This document shows positions 9,238-18,712 of a stretch of DNA of 64,000 nt, piece after piece. Within the stretch, counting starts at the first letter, position 1. Every line of letters begins with the position of its first letter. The stretch comes from Blattabacterium sp. (Cryptocercus punctulatus) str. Cpu (GTDB taxonomy: Bacteria; Bacteroidota; Bacteroidia; Flavobacteriales; Blattabacteriaceae), in the NCBI RefSeq assembly GCF_000236405.1, contig NC_016621.1, positions 533,001-597,000 on the forward strand, written 5' to 3'. The notes beneath the pieces are model-generated. The model was not told the origin of the DNA and made no database searches. It was given only the letters and a program-made list of their open reading frames with translations. A program made the translations under genes and the position numbers.

Positions 9238-10992
9238 ATGATCCAAATTAATTTCCGAAAATTATTACCGTTTTTAACTCCAATTATATTTTTATATATA
9301 ATTATTTCTTTAGGATGGAAAACTTCTATAAATACTTTTATTAATGTAGTAATACTTATTGTAATGATGTTAATATTAAGTTTTTTTCATTTTTTTATCC
9401 TTTTTGAAAAAAAATTAGATAAAGGATATCAATCTATGATATTCTTATCTTTTTTCGTTTTTATTCCCTCTATACTATTTTCTATGGGAAAATTTTTTTT
9501 TTTTAGTCACGAAACAATTACAGATGTAAGAGGGGTTTTATTAACGAGTTTAACTATATATATATTAATTCGCATTACCTATTTTATGCGAAAAATATAC
9601 GTAAAAATTAATAATCCTATTTTTATTTTTATTACTAGTTTTGTGTTTTTATCTTTTTTAGGATCATTATTTCTAATGTTACCATCATCAACCGTTAAAA
9701 AAATATCATTTATAGATGCATTATTTACTTCTACTAGTGCTGTATGTGTTACTGGATTAGGGGTATTAGATACTTCTAAAGATTTTACTTATTTAGGAAA
9801 AATTATTATTCTAACTTTGATAGAACTTGGAGGATTGGGGATTTTAACCGTAACTTCTTTTTTTAGTTATTTTTTTAGGGATGGTTTTTCTTTTAGAGAG
9901 GGTGTCTATATAAGCAATTTTTTGAATACAAAGACTACAAATAACGTTCTTTTTTTAGCTGTAAAAGTAGTTTTACTTACTTTAATAGTAGAAATAGTAG
10001 GAACTTTATTAATCTATTTGTCTATTAAGAACGAAAGGAGTATTATAGAATATGATAGTCCTTTATTTTTTTCTATTTTTCATTCTATATCTGCTTTTTG
10101 TAATGGAGGTTTTTCTACTCTTAATAGAGGTTTTTATTCAGAATCTGTAAGATTTAATTATTTATTCCAATTTATTATTGCATGTTTATTAATATTGGGA
10201 GGAATAGGTTTTAATATTTTATTTAATTTTTTTACATATATATGGTTAACGTTAAAAAAATATTTTTACAAAATTTTTAAAGATGAATATTTTAGATGTC
10301 CTGTACATATTTTTACTTTAAATACAAAAATTGTTTTATTTACAACTTTTTCTTTACTTTTTTTTGGAACTATTTTTTATTATATAAGCGAATATCATTA
10401 TTCACTTTCTGAACATTCTTCTATTTTTGGAAAGTGGATTATTTCATTTTTTTCTTCTGCTACATCTAGAACAGCTGGATTTCAAGTATTAAATATGGAA
10501 AAATGGACACCCTTAACTATCTTATTTACTATTTTTTTGATGTGGATTGGTGCATCTCCTGCTTCTACAGGTGGAGGAATTAAGACAAGTACTTTTGCAT
10601 TAGCATTAATGAATATTATCTCTTTATCTATAGGAAAAGATAGATTAGAAATTCAAAAAAAAGAAATTTCTTCAAAATCTGTTAGACTTGCTTTTGCCAT
10701 TATAATATTATCTCTCATTATCATATATATAAGTATTTTTATTATTCTTTTTTTAGATCCAAAAAAAGATATTTTATCCATTTCTTTTGAAGCTTTTTCG
10801 GCTTTTTCAACAGTAGGATTATCTTTAGGAATTACTCCTAATTTATCCAATGGTAGTAAGTTAGTTTTAATTACTTTGATGTTATTAGGAAGAATAGGCG
10901 TTTTTAATATTATGATAGGATTATTAAAAAGAAATAGAATAAATTCTTCTTATTATTATCAATATCCTCAAGGAAATATTCTAATCAATTAA
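9238..10992 (+). CDS. trkH: TrkH/KtrB-type potassium uptake protein
   Basis: Membrane channel subunit of a Trk/Ktr potassium uptake system. It has 584 residues with about ten or more membrane segments. The repeated pore (P-loop) signatures are visible: FTSTSAVCVTGLGVLD, then AFCNGGFSTL, SRTAGFQ and FSTVGLSLG, with the conserved glycines that line the filter. ASPASTGGGIKTSTFA is the region near the third pore. The regulator trkA follows after 6 bp, so the two form one unit. The N-terminal portion is long, as in other Bacteroidota TrkH proteins. Confidence 0.94.
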   Translation: MIQINFRKLLPFLTPIIFLYIIISLGWKTSINTFINVVILIVMMLILSFFHFFILFEKKLDKGYQSMIFLSFFVFIPSILFSMGKFFFFSHETITDVRGVLLTSLTIYILIRITYFMRKIYVKINNPIFIFITSFVFLSFLGSLFLMLPSSTVKKISFIDALFTSTSAVCVTGLGVLDTSKDFTYLGKIIILTLIELGGLGILTVTSFFSYFFRDGFSFREGVYISNFLNTKTTNNVLFLAVKVVLLTLIVEIVGTLLIYLSIKNERSIIEYDSPLFFSIFHSISAFCNGGFSTLNRGFYSESVRFNYLFQFIIACLLILGGIGFNILFNFFTYIWLTLKKYFYKIFKDEYFRCPVHIFTLNTKIVLFTTFSLLFFGTIFYYISEYHYSLSEHSSIFGKWIISFFSSATSRTAGFQVLNMEKWTPLTILFTIFLMWIGASPASTGGGIKTSTFALALMNIISLSIGKDRLEIQKKEISSKSVRLAFAIIILSLIIIYISIFIILFLDPKKDILSISFEAFSAFSTVGLSLGITPNLSNGSKLVLITLMLLGRIGVFNIMIGLLKRNRINSSYYYQYPQGNILIN

Positions 10993-10998
10993 AAAAAT

Positions 10999-11697
10999 AT
11001 GAAAATTATAATTATTGGGTTAGGAAATTTTGGAAGATCTTTAGCACTTAATTTAACAGATAACGGACATGAAGTTTTTGGAGTAGATCACAAAATGGAA
11101 AAAGTTGACTTATTAAAAGATCGTATAGCTAATGTAGTTTGTATGGATGCTAATAATGAATTAGCTTATAAAGTATTGCCTATACAACAAGCTAATTTAG
11201 GAATTGTTGCTATTGGAGAAAATGAAGGGTCATCAATAGTAACAACGGCGATATTAAAAAAATATAAAAATCTTAGAATAGTCAGTAGATCTTTATCAAC
11301 AATACATGATACTATATTAGAGGCTATGGGAATCAATGATGTAATTCACCCAGAACAAGATGCCGCTTATCGATTGACAAAACAAATATCTTTTAATTAT
11401 GCTTTAGATTATTTTAGAGTAGATAATAAACATTCTATTGCAGAAGTTTTTTCTCCATATTCCTTTAGTGGAAAATCAGTTAAAAGTCTTAAACTAACAC
11501 AAAAATATTCTGTTTCCTTAATTACTGTCATACGAGAAATTAAAAATTCTATTTCTTTCAATGAAAAATCTAAAAAAAAAGTGATAGGATTGGTTACTGG
11601 GGATACTATTTTACAAAAAGGAGATATATTGACAATTTTTGGATCTAATAAATCTATAATGAATTTTTTAAAAGATAAATTAACAAATCCTGATTAA
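10999..11697 (+). CDS. trkA: Trk/Ktr potassium uptake regulator (RCK domain protein)
   Basis: Cytoplasmic nucleotide-binding regulator that gates the TrkH channel. It has 232 residues: an RCK-N Rossmann domain starting MKIIIIGLGNFGRSLA (GxGxxG plus the acidic GVDHK turn) and a C-terminal RCK-C domain (about 140-225, ending in GDILTIFGS). This single RCK pair matches KtrA-sized proteins rather than the doubled E. coli TrkA. The downstream gap (11698-11873) before the convergent actF gene holds only AT-rich sequence with no open frame. Confidence 0.93.
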   Translation: MKIIIIGLGNFGRSLALNLTDNGHEVFGVDHKMEKVDLLKDRIANVVCMDANNELAYKVLPIQQANLGIVAIGENEGSSIVTTAILKKYKNLRIVSRSLSTIHDTILEAMGINDVIHPEQDAAYRLTKQISFNYALDYFRVDNKHSIAEVFSPYSFSGKSVKSLKLTQKYSVSLITVIREIKNSISFNEKSKKKVIGLVTGDTILQKGDILTIFGSNKSIMNFLKDKLTNPD

Positions 11698-11873
11698 AAT
11701 ACTTAAAAATATTCCATTTTAAATATAAAAAATCTATTTTAAATGATTAATTTATTTTTACTAGTTGTAATAATGGTATAAAAGGATTTTTATATAATTT
11801 TTAAAATTTTTTTTCAAAAAAATTAAAAATAATAAAACTATTTTTTTTATTTTAATTAAATATCTTTATTTTT

Positions 11874-13148
11874 TTACATATAAGGATATTTATATTTTTT
11901 ACTTTCTTGAAAAAAAGGATTTCCAATAAAATTGAGATTTTTTCTATTTATATTGAAAAATAATATATAAATAAAAATATTACCTATTAGTAATAAAGAC
12001 CCTATTTCATGTAATCCAAATTGTGGATATAAATGTTTATTTAAAATTATTTCTGGAGCTATTAAATTGTATATATCTATATAATGGCCAACGAGTAATA
12101 AAGAAGAAACTATAAGTACTATTTTTGTATTAATTTTGTTTTTACTACTCATCAAACCAAAAAAAGGAACCAAAAAATTTAGAATAATCATCCAAAAATG
12201 GATATTTCCATATAGTTCCTCTCTTTTCAAAAAGTGAATAACTTCTTCTGGAATATTTCCGTACCAATAAAGTAAAAATTGTGAAAACCAAAAATAGGTC
12301 CACAATAAACTACTAGAAAAAAGATATTTACTTAAATCATGCAAATGATTTTCATTAAATAATGGTAAACATCCTATTTTTTTTAAATAAATAGAAAGAA
12401 TAGTAATAGATCCAATACCGGTAACCATATAAGAGCTTAAAATATACCAACTAAATAAAGTACTAAACCAGTGAGGATTTAAAGACATAATCCAATCCCA
12501 TCCCATAAAAATAGATGTTATAGAAAAAAATATTATAAACATAATAGAAAAAAATTTTAATTTTTTATAATCTTTCCAAGATCTTGTTAGATTCAAAATA
12601 TGAGATGTTTTTTTTAATTTAAAATAAAAAAAATTCCAACCTATTATATAAATTAAACTTCTGATTAAGAAAAAGGGGATATTTAAAAAAGCTTTTTTAC
12701 TTGAAATAACTTTATCATACTTTAATAATGAAGTAGAATAAAATTGATTAATATCCATCCAATGAAAAATATGAATAATACCCATAAAATTTAATAAAAA
12801 AAATATTAAAATAAAAAAACATCCATATGGAATAAAAGAAGCTAATTCTTCTATAATAGGATGAATTATGATCGACCATCCAGATTTTGATACATATTGT
12901 ATTCCTAAAAATAATAAAGATCCTAGAGAAATAGTAGTAAAATAAAAAATAGCTATATATAACCCTAGCCAAGGTTGATTTTCTTTTTTTTCATCTTTTT
13001 GATATGAAACATTTTTTAAAAAAAAATATTTTTTTTGATTAAAATTTATTCTATTTAAAACAGGAATTTTATCAAAAAAAATAAGAAAACATCCTAATGT
13101 CATTAGAAAAAAAATTATTTTTTTTAATTTTTTAGAAAATTGATACAT
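11874..13148 (-). CDS. actF: alternative complex III membrane subunit ActF
   Basis: Quinol:cytochrome c oxidoreductase membrane subunit. It has 424 residues with around ten hydrophobic segments and the family-like stretch MGWDWIMSLNPHWFSTLFSWY, where a histidine and aromatics line a membrane helix, plus LWTYFWFSQFLLYWYGNIPEE. It is last in the actABCDEF order and 17 bp from actE. In many Bacteroidota cytochrome oxidase genes follow here; in this window the convergent trkA gene follows instead, so the oxidase must be encoded elsewhere. Confidence 0.9.
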   Translation of the reverse strand: MYQFSKKLKKIIFFLMTLGCFLIFFDKIPVLNRINFNQKKYFFLKNVSYQKDEKKENQPWLGLYIAIFYFTTISLGSLLFLGIQYVSKSGWSIIIHPIIEELASFIPYGCFFILIFFLLNFMGIIHIFHWMDINQFYSTSLLKYDKVISSKKAFLNIPFFLIRSLIYIIGWNFFYFKLKKTSHILNLTRSWKDYKKLKFFSIMFIIFFSITSIFMGWDWIMSLNPHWFSTLFSWYILSSYMVTGIGSITILSIYLKKIGCLPLFNENHLHDLSKYLFSSSLLWTYFWFSQFLLYWYGNIPEEVIHFLKREELYGNIHFWMIILNFLVPFFGLMSSKNKINTKIVLIVSSLLLVGHYIDIYNLIAPEIILNKHLYPQFGLHEIGSLLLIGNIFIYILFFNINRKNLNFIGNPFFQESKKYKYPYM

Positions 13149-13165
13149 TGTATTTTAATTGTATT

Positions 13166-13726
13166 TTATCTATTTATTTTTTTTAGATACATTACATATT
13201 CTGATAATTGCCATCTATCCCTTTCATTTAATTGAGAAGCATAAGAATTCATATTATTTTTTCCATAAGTAATAACATTATAAACACTTTCAATAGTCAG
13301 ATCTCTATCTTTATAATTAGGAATACCGAATATTTTTTCATTTTTGACTAAAATTCCTTGTCCATCTCCACTATCTCCATGACATATAGAACAATTTATT
13401 TTATATAATTTTTCTCCATTTTTTATGTTGTTTTTGGATTTATTCTTATTTTTTCTTTTGTAAAAAATAAATTCATAAGAATTTTTGGGAATAGTTCCTT
13501 TTACTGGTAAAAGAGAGGAAGTTTTTTCTTTTAAAAAAAGAGGAATTTTTATTTTTTTAACATTTTTTTTATAATTAGGATATGGTTCTGAATAAGGTTC
13601 ATAAGCATCCGAATAATACATATCTGGCATATATACTCTATTGGGCTTTGATTTATCAAACCAACAGGAATTTAATCCTACATTAAATAAAAAAAGTAAA
13701 ACAATATAAAAATATTTATGATTCAT
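13166..13726 (-). CDS. actE: alternative complex III mono-haem cytochrome c subunit ActE (lipoprotein)
   Basis: Mono-haem cytochrome c subunit of alternative complex III, 186 residues. A hydrophobic signal sequence ends in a lipobox-like GLNSC (Cys21), so it is probably a lipoprotein. After a tyrosine-rich segment (YMPDMYYSDAYEPYSEPYPN) comes one haem motif, NCSICHGDSGDGQG, and a later methionine-containing NNMNSYASQL segment that could give the sixth haem ligand. It would hand electrons on to the terminal oxidase. The gene lies between actF and actD. Confidence 0.92.
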   Translation of the reverse strand: MNHKYFYIVLLFLFNVGLNSCWFDKSKPNRVYMPDMYYSDAYEPYSEPYPNYKKNVKKIKIPLFLKEKTSSLLPVKGTIPKNSYEFIFYKRKNKNKSKNNIKNGEKLYKINCSICHGDSGDGQGILVKNEKIFGIPNYKDRDLTIESVYNVITYGKNNMNSYASQLNERDRWQLSEYVMYLKKINR

Positions 13727-13746
13727 AATTTTTTTATAATCAATTT

Positions 13747-14277
13747 TTAAACTATTCTTTTTACGTTTACTTCCATAGCTCCATTTTTTTTTAATAAATT
13801 CAATAATTTTTTAACATTATTTTTTGTATTAATTTCTATTAAAAATAGATTATCAGTAGTTCTTGGATCTGGATTTTTTGGATAAGATCCTGGAAATAAT
13901 TTACATTGGATAAGATAAGTAATACACATAAAATGTGCAGAAAAAAAAATTGAAAATTCAAATATTACAGGAATAAAAGCAGGTAGGTTTCTAACCCAAG
14001 AAAAAGCAGGTTTTCCTCCAATATTCTGAGGCCAATCATAAATCATGGTATACCAAGTAAGTATACTTGCCAAAAAAAATCCAAAAAATCCATATAAAAA
14101 GGATAAAAAGGATAAATTAGTTTTTTTTAATTCAAGTAATTTATCTAAATTATGAACTGGAAATGGAGTATATACTTCATATATAGTTATCTTTTTTTTT
14201 ATAAGAATTTTTATACTATTGATCATTAAATCATCATTATCATATAATGCATGAATATTAAATTCGGATTGATTCAT
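13747..14277 (-). CDS. actD: alternative complex III subunit ActD (DUF3341)
   Basis: Small membrane subunit of alternative complex III, 176 residues. It has an N-terminal cytoplasmic-type region containing YEVYTPFPVHNLD (a DUF3341 signature), two membrane helices (about 60-80 and 95-120) separated by the loop DWPQNIGGKPAFSWVRNLPA, and a C-terminal segment with DPRTTDNLFLIEI. No cofactor motif is visible. The start lies 2 bp after the actC stop, showing tight co-translation. Confidence 0.93.
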   Translation of the reverse strand: MNQSEFNIHALYDNDDLMINSIKILIKKKITIYEVYTPFPVHNLDKLLELKKTNLSFLSFLYGFFGFFLASILTWYTMIYDWPQNIGGKPAFSWVRNLPAFIPVIFEFSIFFSAHFMCITYLIQCKLFPGSYPKNPDPRTTDNLFLIEINTKNNVKKLLNLLKKNGAMEVNVKRIV

Positions 14278-14279
14278 TT

Positions 14280-15668
14280 TTATTTTTTTGTAATATTTAT
14301 ACTTGTTTTAGAAGATTTTAATATTGTTTTTAATTCTGACTGTGATATAACTGGAAATACACGTATATATAGTAAATAAAGAACAAAAAAGAACCCAATA
14401 GTTCCTATAAAAATTCCTACATCAACAAATGTAGGAATAAAACCTGTCCATGATGAAGGTAGATAATCATGACTAAGATTTAAAACAATGATATCAAATC
14501 TTTCAAACCACATTCCAATATTTATGATGATAGCTATTATATAAGACCAAAAAAAACTTCTACGTATTGATTTTATCCATAAAAATTGTGGAATTAAAAC
14601 GTTACAAATAATTAAAATCCAAAAAGCCCACCAAAATGGTCCAGTTGCAGCTTTTACAGAAAAATAAATAAATTTTTCAAAGGGATTATTAGAATACCAT
14701 GCTAAAATGAATTCAGATATATATGCTAATGTAACTATTCCACCTGTTAATAAAATAATCATATTCATATATTCAATATGATTTCTTGTAATATAATTTT
14801 CTAGAGATAGGACTTTTCTCGCTACACCTAATAAAGTTTGAACCATAGCAAAACCAGAAAATATAGCTCCTGCCACAAAATAAGGAGGAAAAATAGTACT
14901 ATGCCATCCCTTAATTACAGAGGTAGAAAAATCAAAAGAAACAATGGTATGTACAGAAAAAACTAATGGAGTGCAAAGACCTGCTAAAACTAAAGAAATT
15001 TCTTCAAATCTTTTCCAATCTTTTGATCTTCCTCCCCATCCAAAACTCAGAATACCGTAGATTTTTTTTTTTATAGGATTTTTTACTCTATCTCGTATCA
15101 TTGCAAAATCAGGAATTAATCCCATAAACCAAAAAACAGTAGAAACGGAAAAATAAGTACTAATAGCAAATACATCCCATAAAAGTGGAGAGTTAAAATT
15201 AGGCCATAAACTTCCAAATTGATTAGGAATAGGTAATACCCAATGTGCATTCCATGGTCTTCCCATATGAATAATAGGAAATAATCCAGCTTGGATTACC
15301 GCAAATATTGTCATAGCTTCAGCTGATCTATTAATAGATAAACGCCATTTTTGACGAAATAATAACAAAACTGCGGAAATTAAAGTTCCTGCATGACCAA
15401 TACCTACCCACCAAACAAAATTGGTAATATCCCAAGCCCAATTAATGGTTCTATTTAATCCCCATACTCCTATTCCTGTATTTAAAGTGTAAAAAATACA
15501 TCCTAATCCCCAAAAAAAAGCTAAAATTGAAATAAAAAAAGAAATCCACCATAATGTTCCAACTTTTCTTTCTATAGGATTCAATATATCTTCAGTAATA
15601 TTTTGAAATGTTTTATTTCCAATAATTAATGGTTTTCGTATAGAAGTGGATTCATGATTAGTTAGCAT
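14280..15668 (-). CDS. actC: alternative complex III NrfD-like quinol subunit ActC
   Basis: NrfD/PsrC-type membrane subunit, expected to hold the quinol site that works with ActB. It has 462 residues with about ten membrane helices. Recognisable segments include NFVWWVGIGHAGTLISAVL, IHMGRPWNAHWVLPIPNQFG and SFDFSTSVIKGWHSTIFPPY, with histidines and acids placed as in the family. ActF looks like a second, more distant member of the same fold. It is 14 bp from actB. Confidence 0.95.
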   Translation of the reverse strand: MLTNHESTSIRKPLIIGNKTFQNITEDILNPIERKVGTLWWISFFISILAFFWGLGCIFYTLNTGIGVWGLNRTINWAWDITNFVWWVGIGHAGTLISAVLLLFRQKWRLSINRSAEAMTIFAVIQAGLFPIIHMGRPWNAHWVLPIPNQFGSLWPNFNSPLLWDVFAISTYFSVSTVFWFMGLIPDFAMIRDRVKNPIKKKIYGILSFGWGGRSKDWKRFEEISLVLAGLCTPLVFSVHTIVSFDFSTSVIKGWHSTIFPPYFVAGAIFSGFAMVQTLLGVARKVLSLENYITRNHIEYMNMIILLTGGIVTLAYISEFILAWYSNNPFEKFIYFSVKAATGPFWWAFWILIICNVLIPQFLWIKSIRRSFFWSYIIAIIINIGMWFERFDIIVLNLSHDYLPSSWTGFIPTFVDVGIFIGTIGFFFVLYLLYIRVFPVISQSELKTILKSSKTSINITKK

Positions 15669-15682
15669 AATTTTTTTTTGAT

Positions 15683-18658
15683 CTATTTCAAATTTTTAAC
15701 TTTTAATTGATAAGATACATTTGGTCGTATACCAAGAAAATCAAGAAGTTTATAATTTCTTTTATCTCGGATTTTTTTTAAAATTTTACTATTTTTTTCA
15801 TTGATATCTCCAAAAACAATGGCATTTGTTGGACAAGAAATACTACAAGCAGTTTCAAATTCTTCATTTTTTATTTTTCTATTTTCTTTTTTTGCTACTC
15901 CTATAACATATTGGGTTTTTTGTATACATAAAGAACATTTTTCCATAACTCCTCTAGTTCGAACAACTACATCTGGATTGAGAACCATTTTTCCCAAACT
16001 ATTATTCATATTATAATTAAATTTTTGATTATTAACATAATTAAACCAATTAAATCGTCTTACTTTATAAGGACAATTATTGGCACAATAACGTGTTCCT
16101 ACACAACGATTATAAATCATCATATTTTGACCTTGCATTCCATGAGAGGTAGCTCCAACTGGACAAACTGTTTCACAAGGTGCATATTCACAATGCTGAC
16201 ACATTATAGGTTGAAAAGAAACTTTTGGATTTTTAAAAAAATCCTTATCATTTTTTGATGAATTTATTTTTTTTGAATAATATCTGTCAATTCTTAACCA
16301 ATGCATATCTCTAGATTTTCTTATTTCTTCTTTTCCAACAACAGGAACGTTATTTTCAGTATGACATGCAATAACACAAGCTCCACAACCAATACAAGCA
16401 TTTAAATCTATCGATAAATTAAAATGATGTCCATTTTTTTCTTTTTTATTATTTTTATCTTCCCAAAGAGAAATTTTTTCTGGAGGTAACATTCCTTTAT
16501 GAGTAAGGATTTTCTCTTCTTCATTCCAAATTTTTTTAGATTTTTTTAAAAAAGTTTCTAAATCTGTTTCTTTAACTAAATTTCTTCCTACTGTTGTGTT
16601 TTGGACTTGAAAACAAGCAAATTTATGTATTTTATTTACTTTTTTTATCTGTATATTTTTTTGTATTAAACTAAAATTTTCATAGACTTTGTAGGCATTT
16701 TTTCCTTGGCATATTTTAGATAGTTTTCCTATTTTTTGTCCGTATCCAAAAGATAATCCTATTGAACCTATACCTTGTCCCGGTTGGATATATACAGGAA
16801 TATTTTTAATTAAAATTTTATGGTTTTTGATTAAATTAACACAATTTCCATTCATAGATCCATTTCCAGTATACCAATTTTTTAGTCCTATTTTTTTTGC
16901 ATCATATGAGGATATAGTTAGATAGTTTTCCCAAGTAGTTCTTGTAATAGGATCTGGAAACTCTTGTATCCAAGGATTATCATGTTGATTCCCATCTCCT
17001 ATGCTTATTTTTGTGTATAATCTAAGTTCTAAATTTTTTTTCCCTTTTTTTTCATTATTGATTAACTTTACTCCATATTCGTGGATTTTTTTTTGATAAT
17101 CATATGTAAGTTTATTAGTTTTTATATTTTCTTTTTTTTCAACTACTCCATGAAATAAAGCTTCATTAAAAGAAGAAACATTAGATTGTGGAATTATTTT
17201 TTTTTCCCAAATTTTTTTTAAATATTCGTAATAATTTTTTTCTGGAATTTTACCCCAAATTATCAAAGATTCTTGAAATTGTCTTGTATTAAACAGAGAT
17301 TGAATAGTAGGCTGAATCAGAGTATAAAAACCAGTTAAAGGATGAGTATCACCCCAACTTTCAAGCCAATGAGGAATAGGAGCTAATACATTCATAGTTT
17401 CATTAGTTTCATCTCTTTTCATAGAAAAAGAAATAGTAATTGGAATTTTTTTAAAAAATTTTTTTATTTTACTAGAAAATGGAAGACTATAAATTGGATT
17501 AGTATTATGAATTAAAATAGCTCCAATTTTTTCTTTTTCTAAATCTATTATGAATTTTTGTAATTTTTTATCATTACTTTCTTTTGATAAAATAAATTTA
17601 TTCTTTTGTAAAGCGTTACTTTTAATTTTTTGATTTATTAAAAAAGATAGAATATAAGATTCTAGATTTCCATCTGCAAAAATCACACTTTTTGATCCTT
17701 TTTCTAAAATTAAATATGCTATTTTATTAATTTCCTCATCTTCATTTTCATTGATTTTTTTTTCCAAAAATATTTTTTGATAAATTTTAAATAATATTTT
17801 ATTAATTTCGGAAGGTTTTCTTGAAATCCGAATATCTGCATTTGCTCCAGATAAAGTCATATTACTTTCTATCTGAATATGTTTCAACATAGATTTTTTT
17901 GGAATTTTATTATTTACATAAGATTTTGCCAGATTTTCTGGACTCCAATCTCCCAAAAAATCTGCATCAAAAGATACTATTAATTCCGTTTTTGATAAAT
18001 CAAAAAGTGGGAACCCCCGAATTCCAAATATTTTTTCTGAAGCATCTAAAGCTACAGAATAAGAAATAGCATCATAAGTAATCCATTTAGTAGTAGGATA
18101 TGTATTTGTAAAATCCTGAATTAATTTTTTTGTAGAATAACTTGGATAAGAAGAGGAAAAAATCACAATATCCTTTTTTATTTTGGATATTTTTTTTAAA
18201 TGGGTTATTACATAATTATCGATTACCTTCCAAGAACATTTATTTCCATTAATAAAAGGATTTTTTAACCTTTCTTCATCATAAAGAGATAATAAAGAAG
18301 ATTGTATTCTAACTGATGTTGTATTGAAATATTTTGAAGTTAAATTAGGTTCTATTTTTATGGGACGTCCTTCTCTTGTTTTTACCAATACACTTCCAAT
18401 ATCAAAAGAATCCATCATCGTAGAAGCATAATAAGTTGGAATTCCAGGAGTTATACTATCTGGTTTTACAATGTATGGTATAGATTTTATAACTGGTCCT
18501 TTACATGCTGCTAAAGTTACTGAAGCTGTACTAAATCCTATCCATTTAAGAAAATCTCGTCTGGACGTTTTATTTTTTTTGACAAATACTTGAACTAAAG
18601 TATTTTTTTCAAAATGAGAAGAACCCATACTTTTTTTTTTATTATTTGATTCCATCAT
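15683..18658 (-). CDS. actB: alternative complex III iron-sulfur subunit ActB (Tat signal)
   Basis: Large peripheral subunit, 991 residues, fusing a molybdopterin-oxidoreductase-like region that has no evident cofactor role with a C-terminal ferredoxin region. The N-terminus has a twin-arginine signal (SRRDFLKWIG, residues 32-41) followed by a lipobox-like TLAAC (Cys52). The C-terminal part carries cysteine groups CIGCGACVIACH, CQHCEYAPCETVCP, CVGTRYCANNCP, CSLCIQ and CSISCP, consistent with three 4Fe-4S clusters and one 3Fe-4S cluster. A tatA gene is present at 46086-46274. It sits between actA and actC. Confidence 0.95.
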   Translation of the reverse strand: MMESNNKKKSMGSSHFEKNTLVQVFVKKNKTSRRDFLKWIGFSTASVTLAACKGPVIKSIPYIVKPDSITPGIPTYYASTMMDSFDIGSVLVKTREGRPIKIEPNLTSKYFNTTSVRIQSSLLSLYDEERLKNPFINGNKCSWKVIDNYVITHLKKISKIKKDIVIFSSSYPSYSTKKLIQDFTNTYPTTKWITYDAISYSVALDASEKIFGIRGFPLFDLSKTELIVSFDADFLGDWSPENLAKSYVNNKIPKKSMLKHIQIESNMTLSGANADIRISRKPSEINKILFKIYQKIFLEKKINENEDEEINKIAYLILEKGSKSVIFADGNLESYILSFLINQKIKSNALQKNKFILSKESNDKKLQKFIIDLEKEKIGAILIHNTNPIYSLPFSSKIKKFFKKIPITISFSMKRDETNETMNVLAPIPHWLESWGDTHPLTGFYTLIQPTIQSLFNTRQFQESLIIWGKIPEKNYYEYLKKIWEKKIIPQSNVSSFNEALFHGVVEKKENIKTNKLTYDYQKKIHEYGVKLINNEKKGKKNLELRLYTKISIGDGNQHDNPWIQEFPDPITRTTWENYLTISSYDAKKIGLKNWYTGNGSMNGNCVNLIKNHKILIKNIPVYIQPGQGIGSIGLSFGYGQKIGKLSKICQGKNAYKVYENFSLIQKNIQIKKVNKIHKFACFQVQNTTVGRNLVKETDLETFLKKSKKIWNEEEKILTHKGMLPPEKISLWEDKNNKKEKNGHHFNLSIDLNACIGCGACVIACHTENNVPVVGKEEIRKSRDMHWLRIDRYYSKKINSSKNDKDFFKNPKVSFQPIMCQHCEYAPCETVCPVGATSHGMQGQNMMIYNRCVGTRYCANNCPYKVRRFNWFNYVNNQKFNYNMNNSLGKMVLNPDVVVRTRGVMEKCSLCIQKTQYVIGVAKKENRKIKNEEFETACSISCPTNAIVFGDINEKNSKILKKIRDKRNYKLLDFLGIRPNVSYQLKVKNLK

Positions 18659-18712
18659 GAATAAATATTTATTTTAATAGAAAATGAATTATAATATCAG
18701 TAGTAAGTTTTT

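Noticed and set aside
11698-11873. Possible terminator or small gene between trkA and actF
   Set aside because: Only short AT-only complementarities (around 11805-11823) and no open frame; not distinguishable from background composition.
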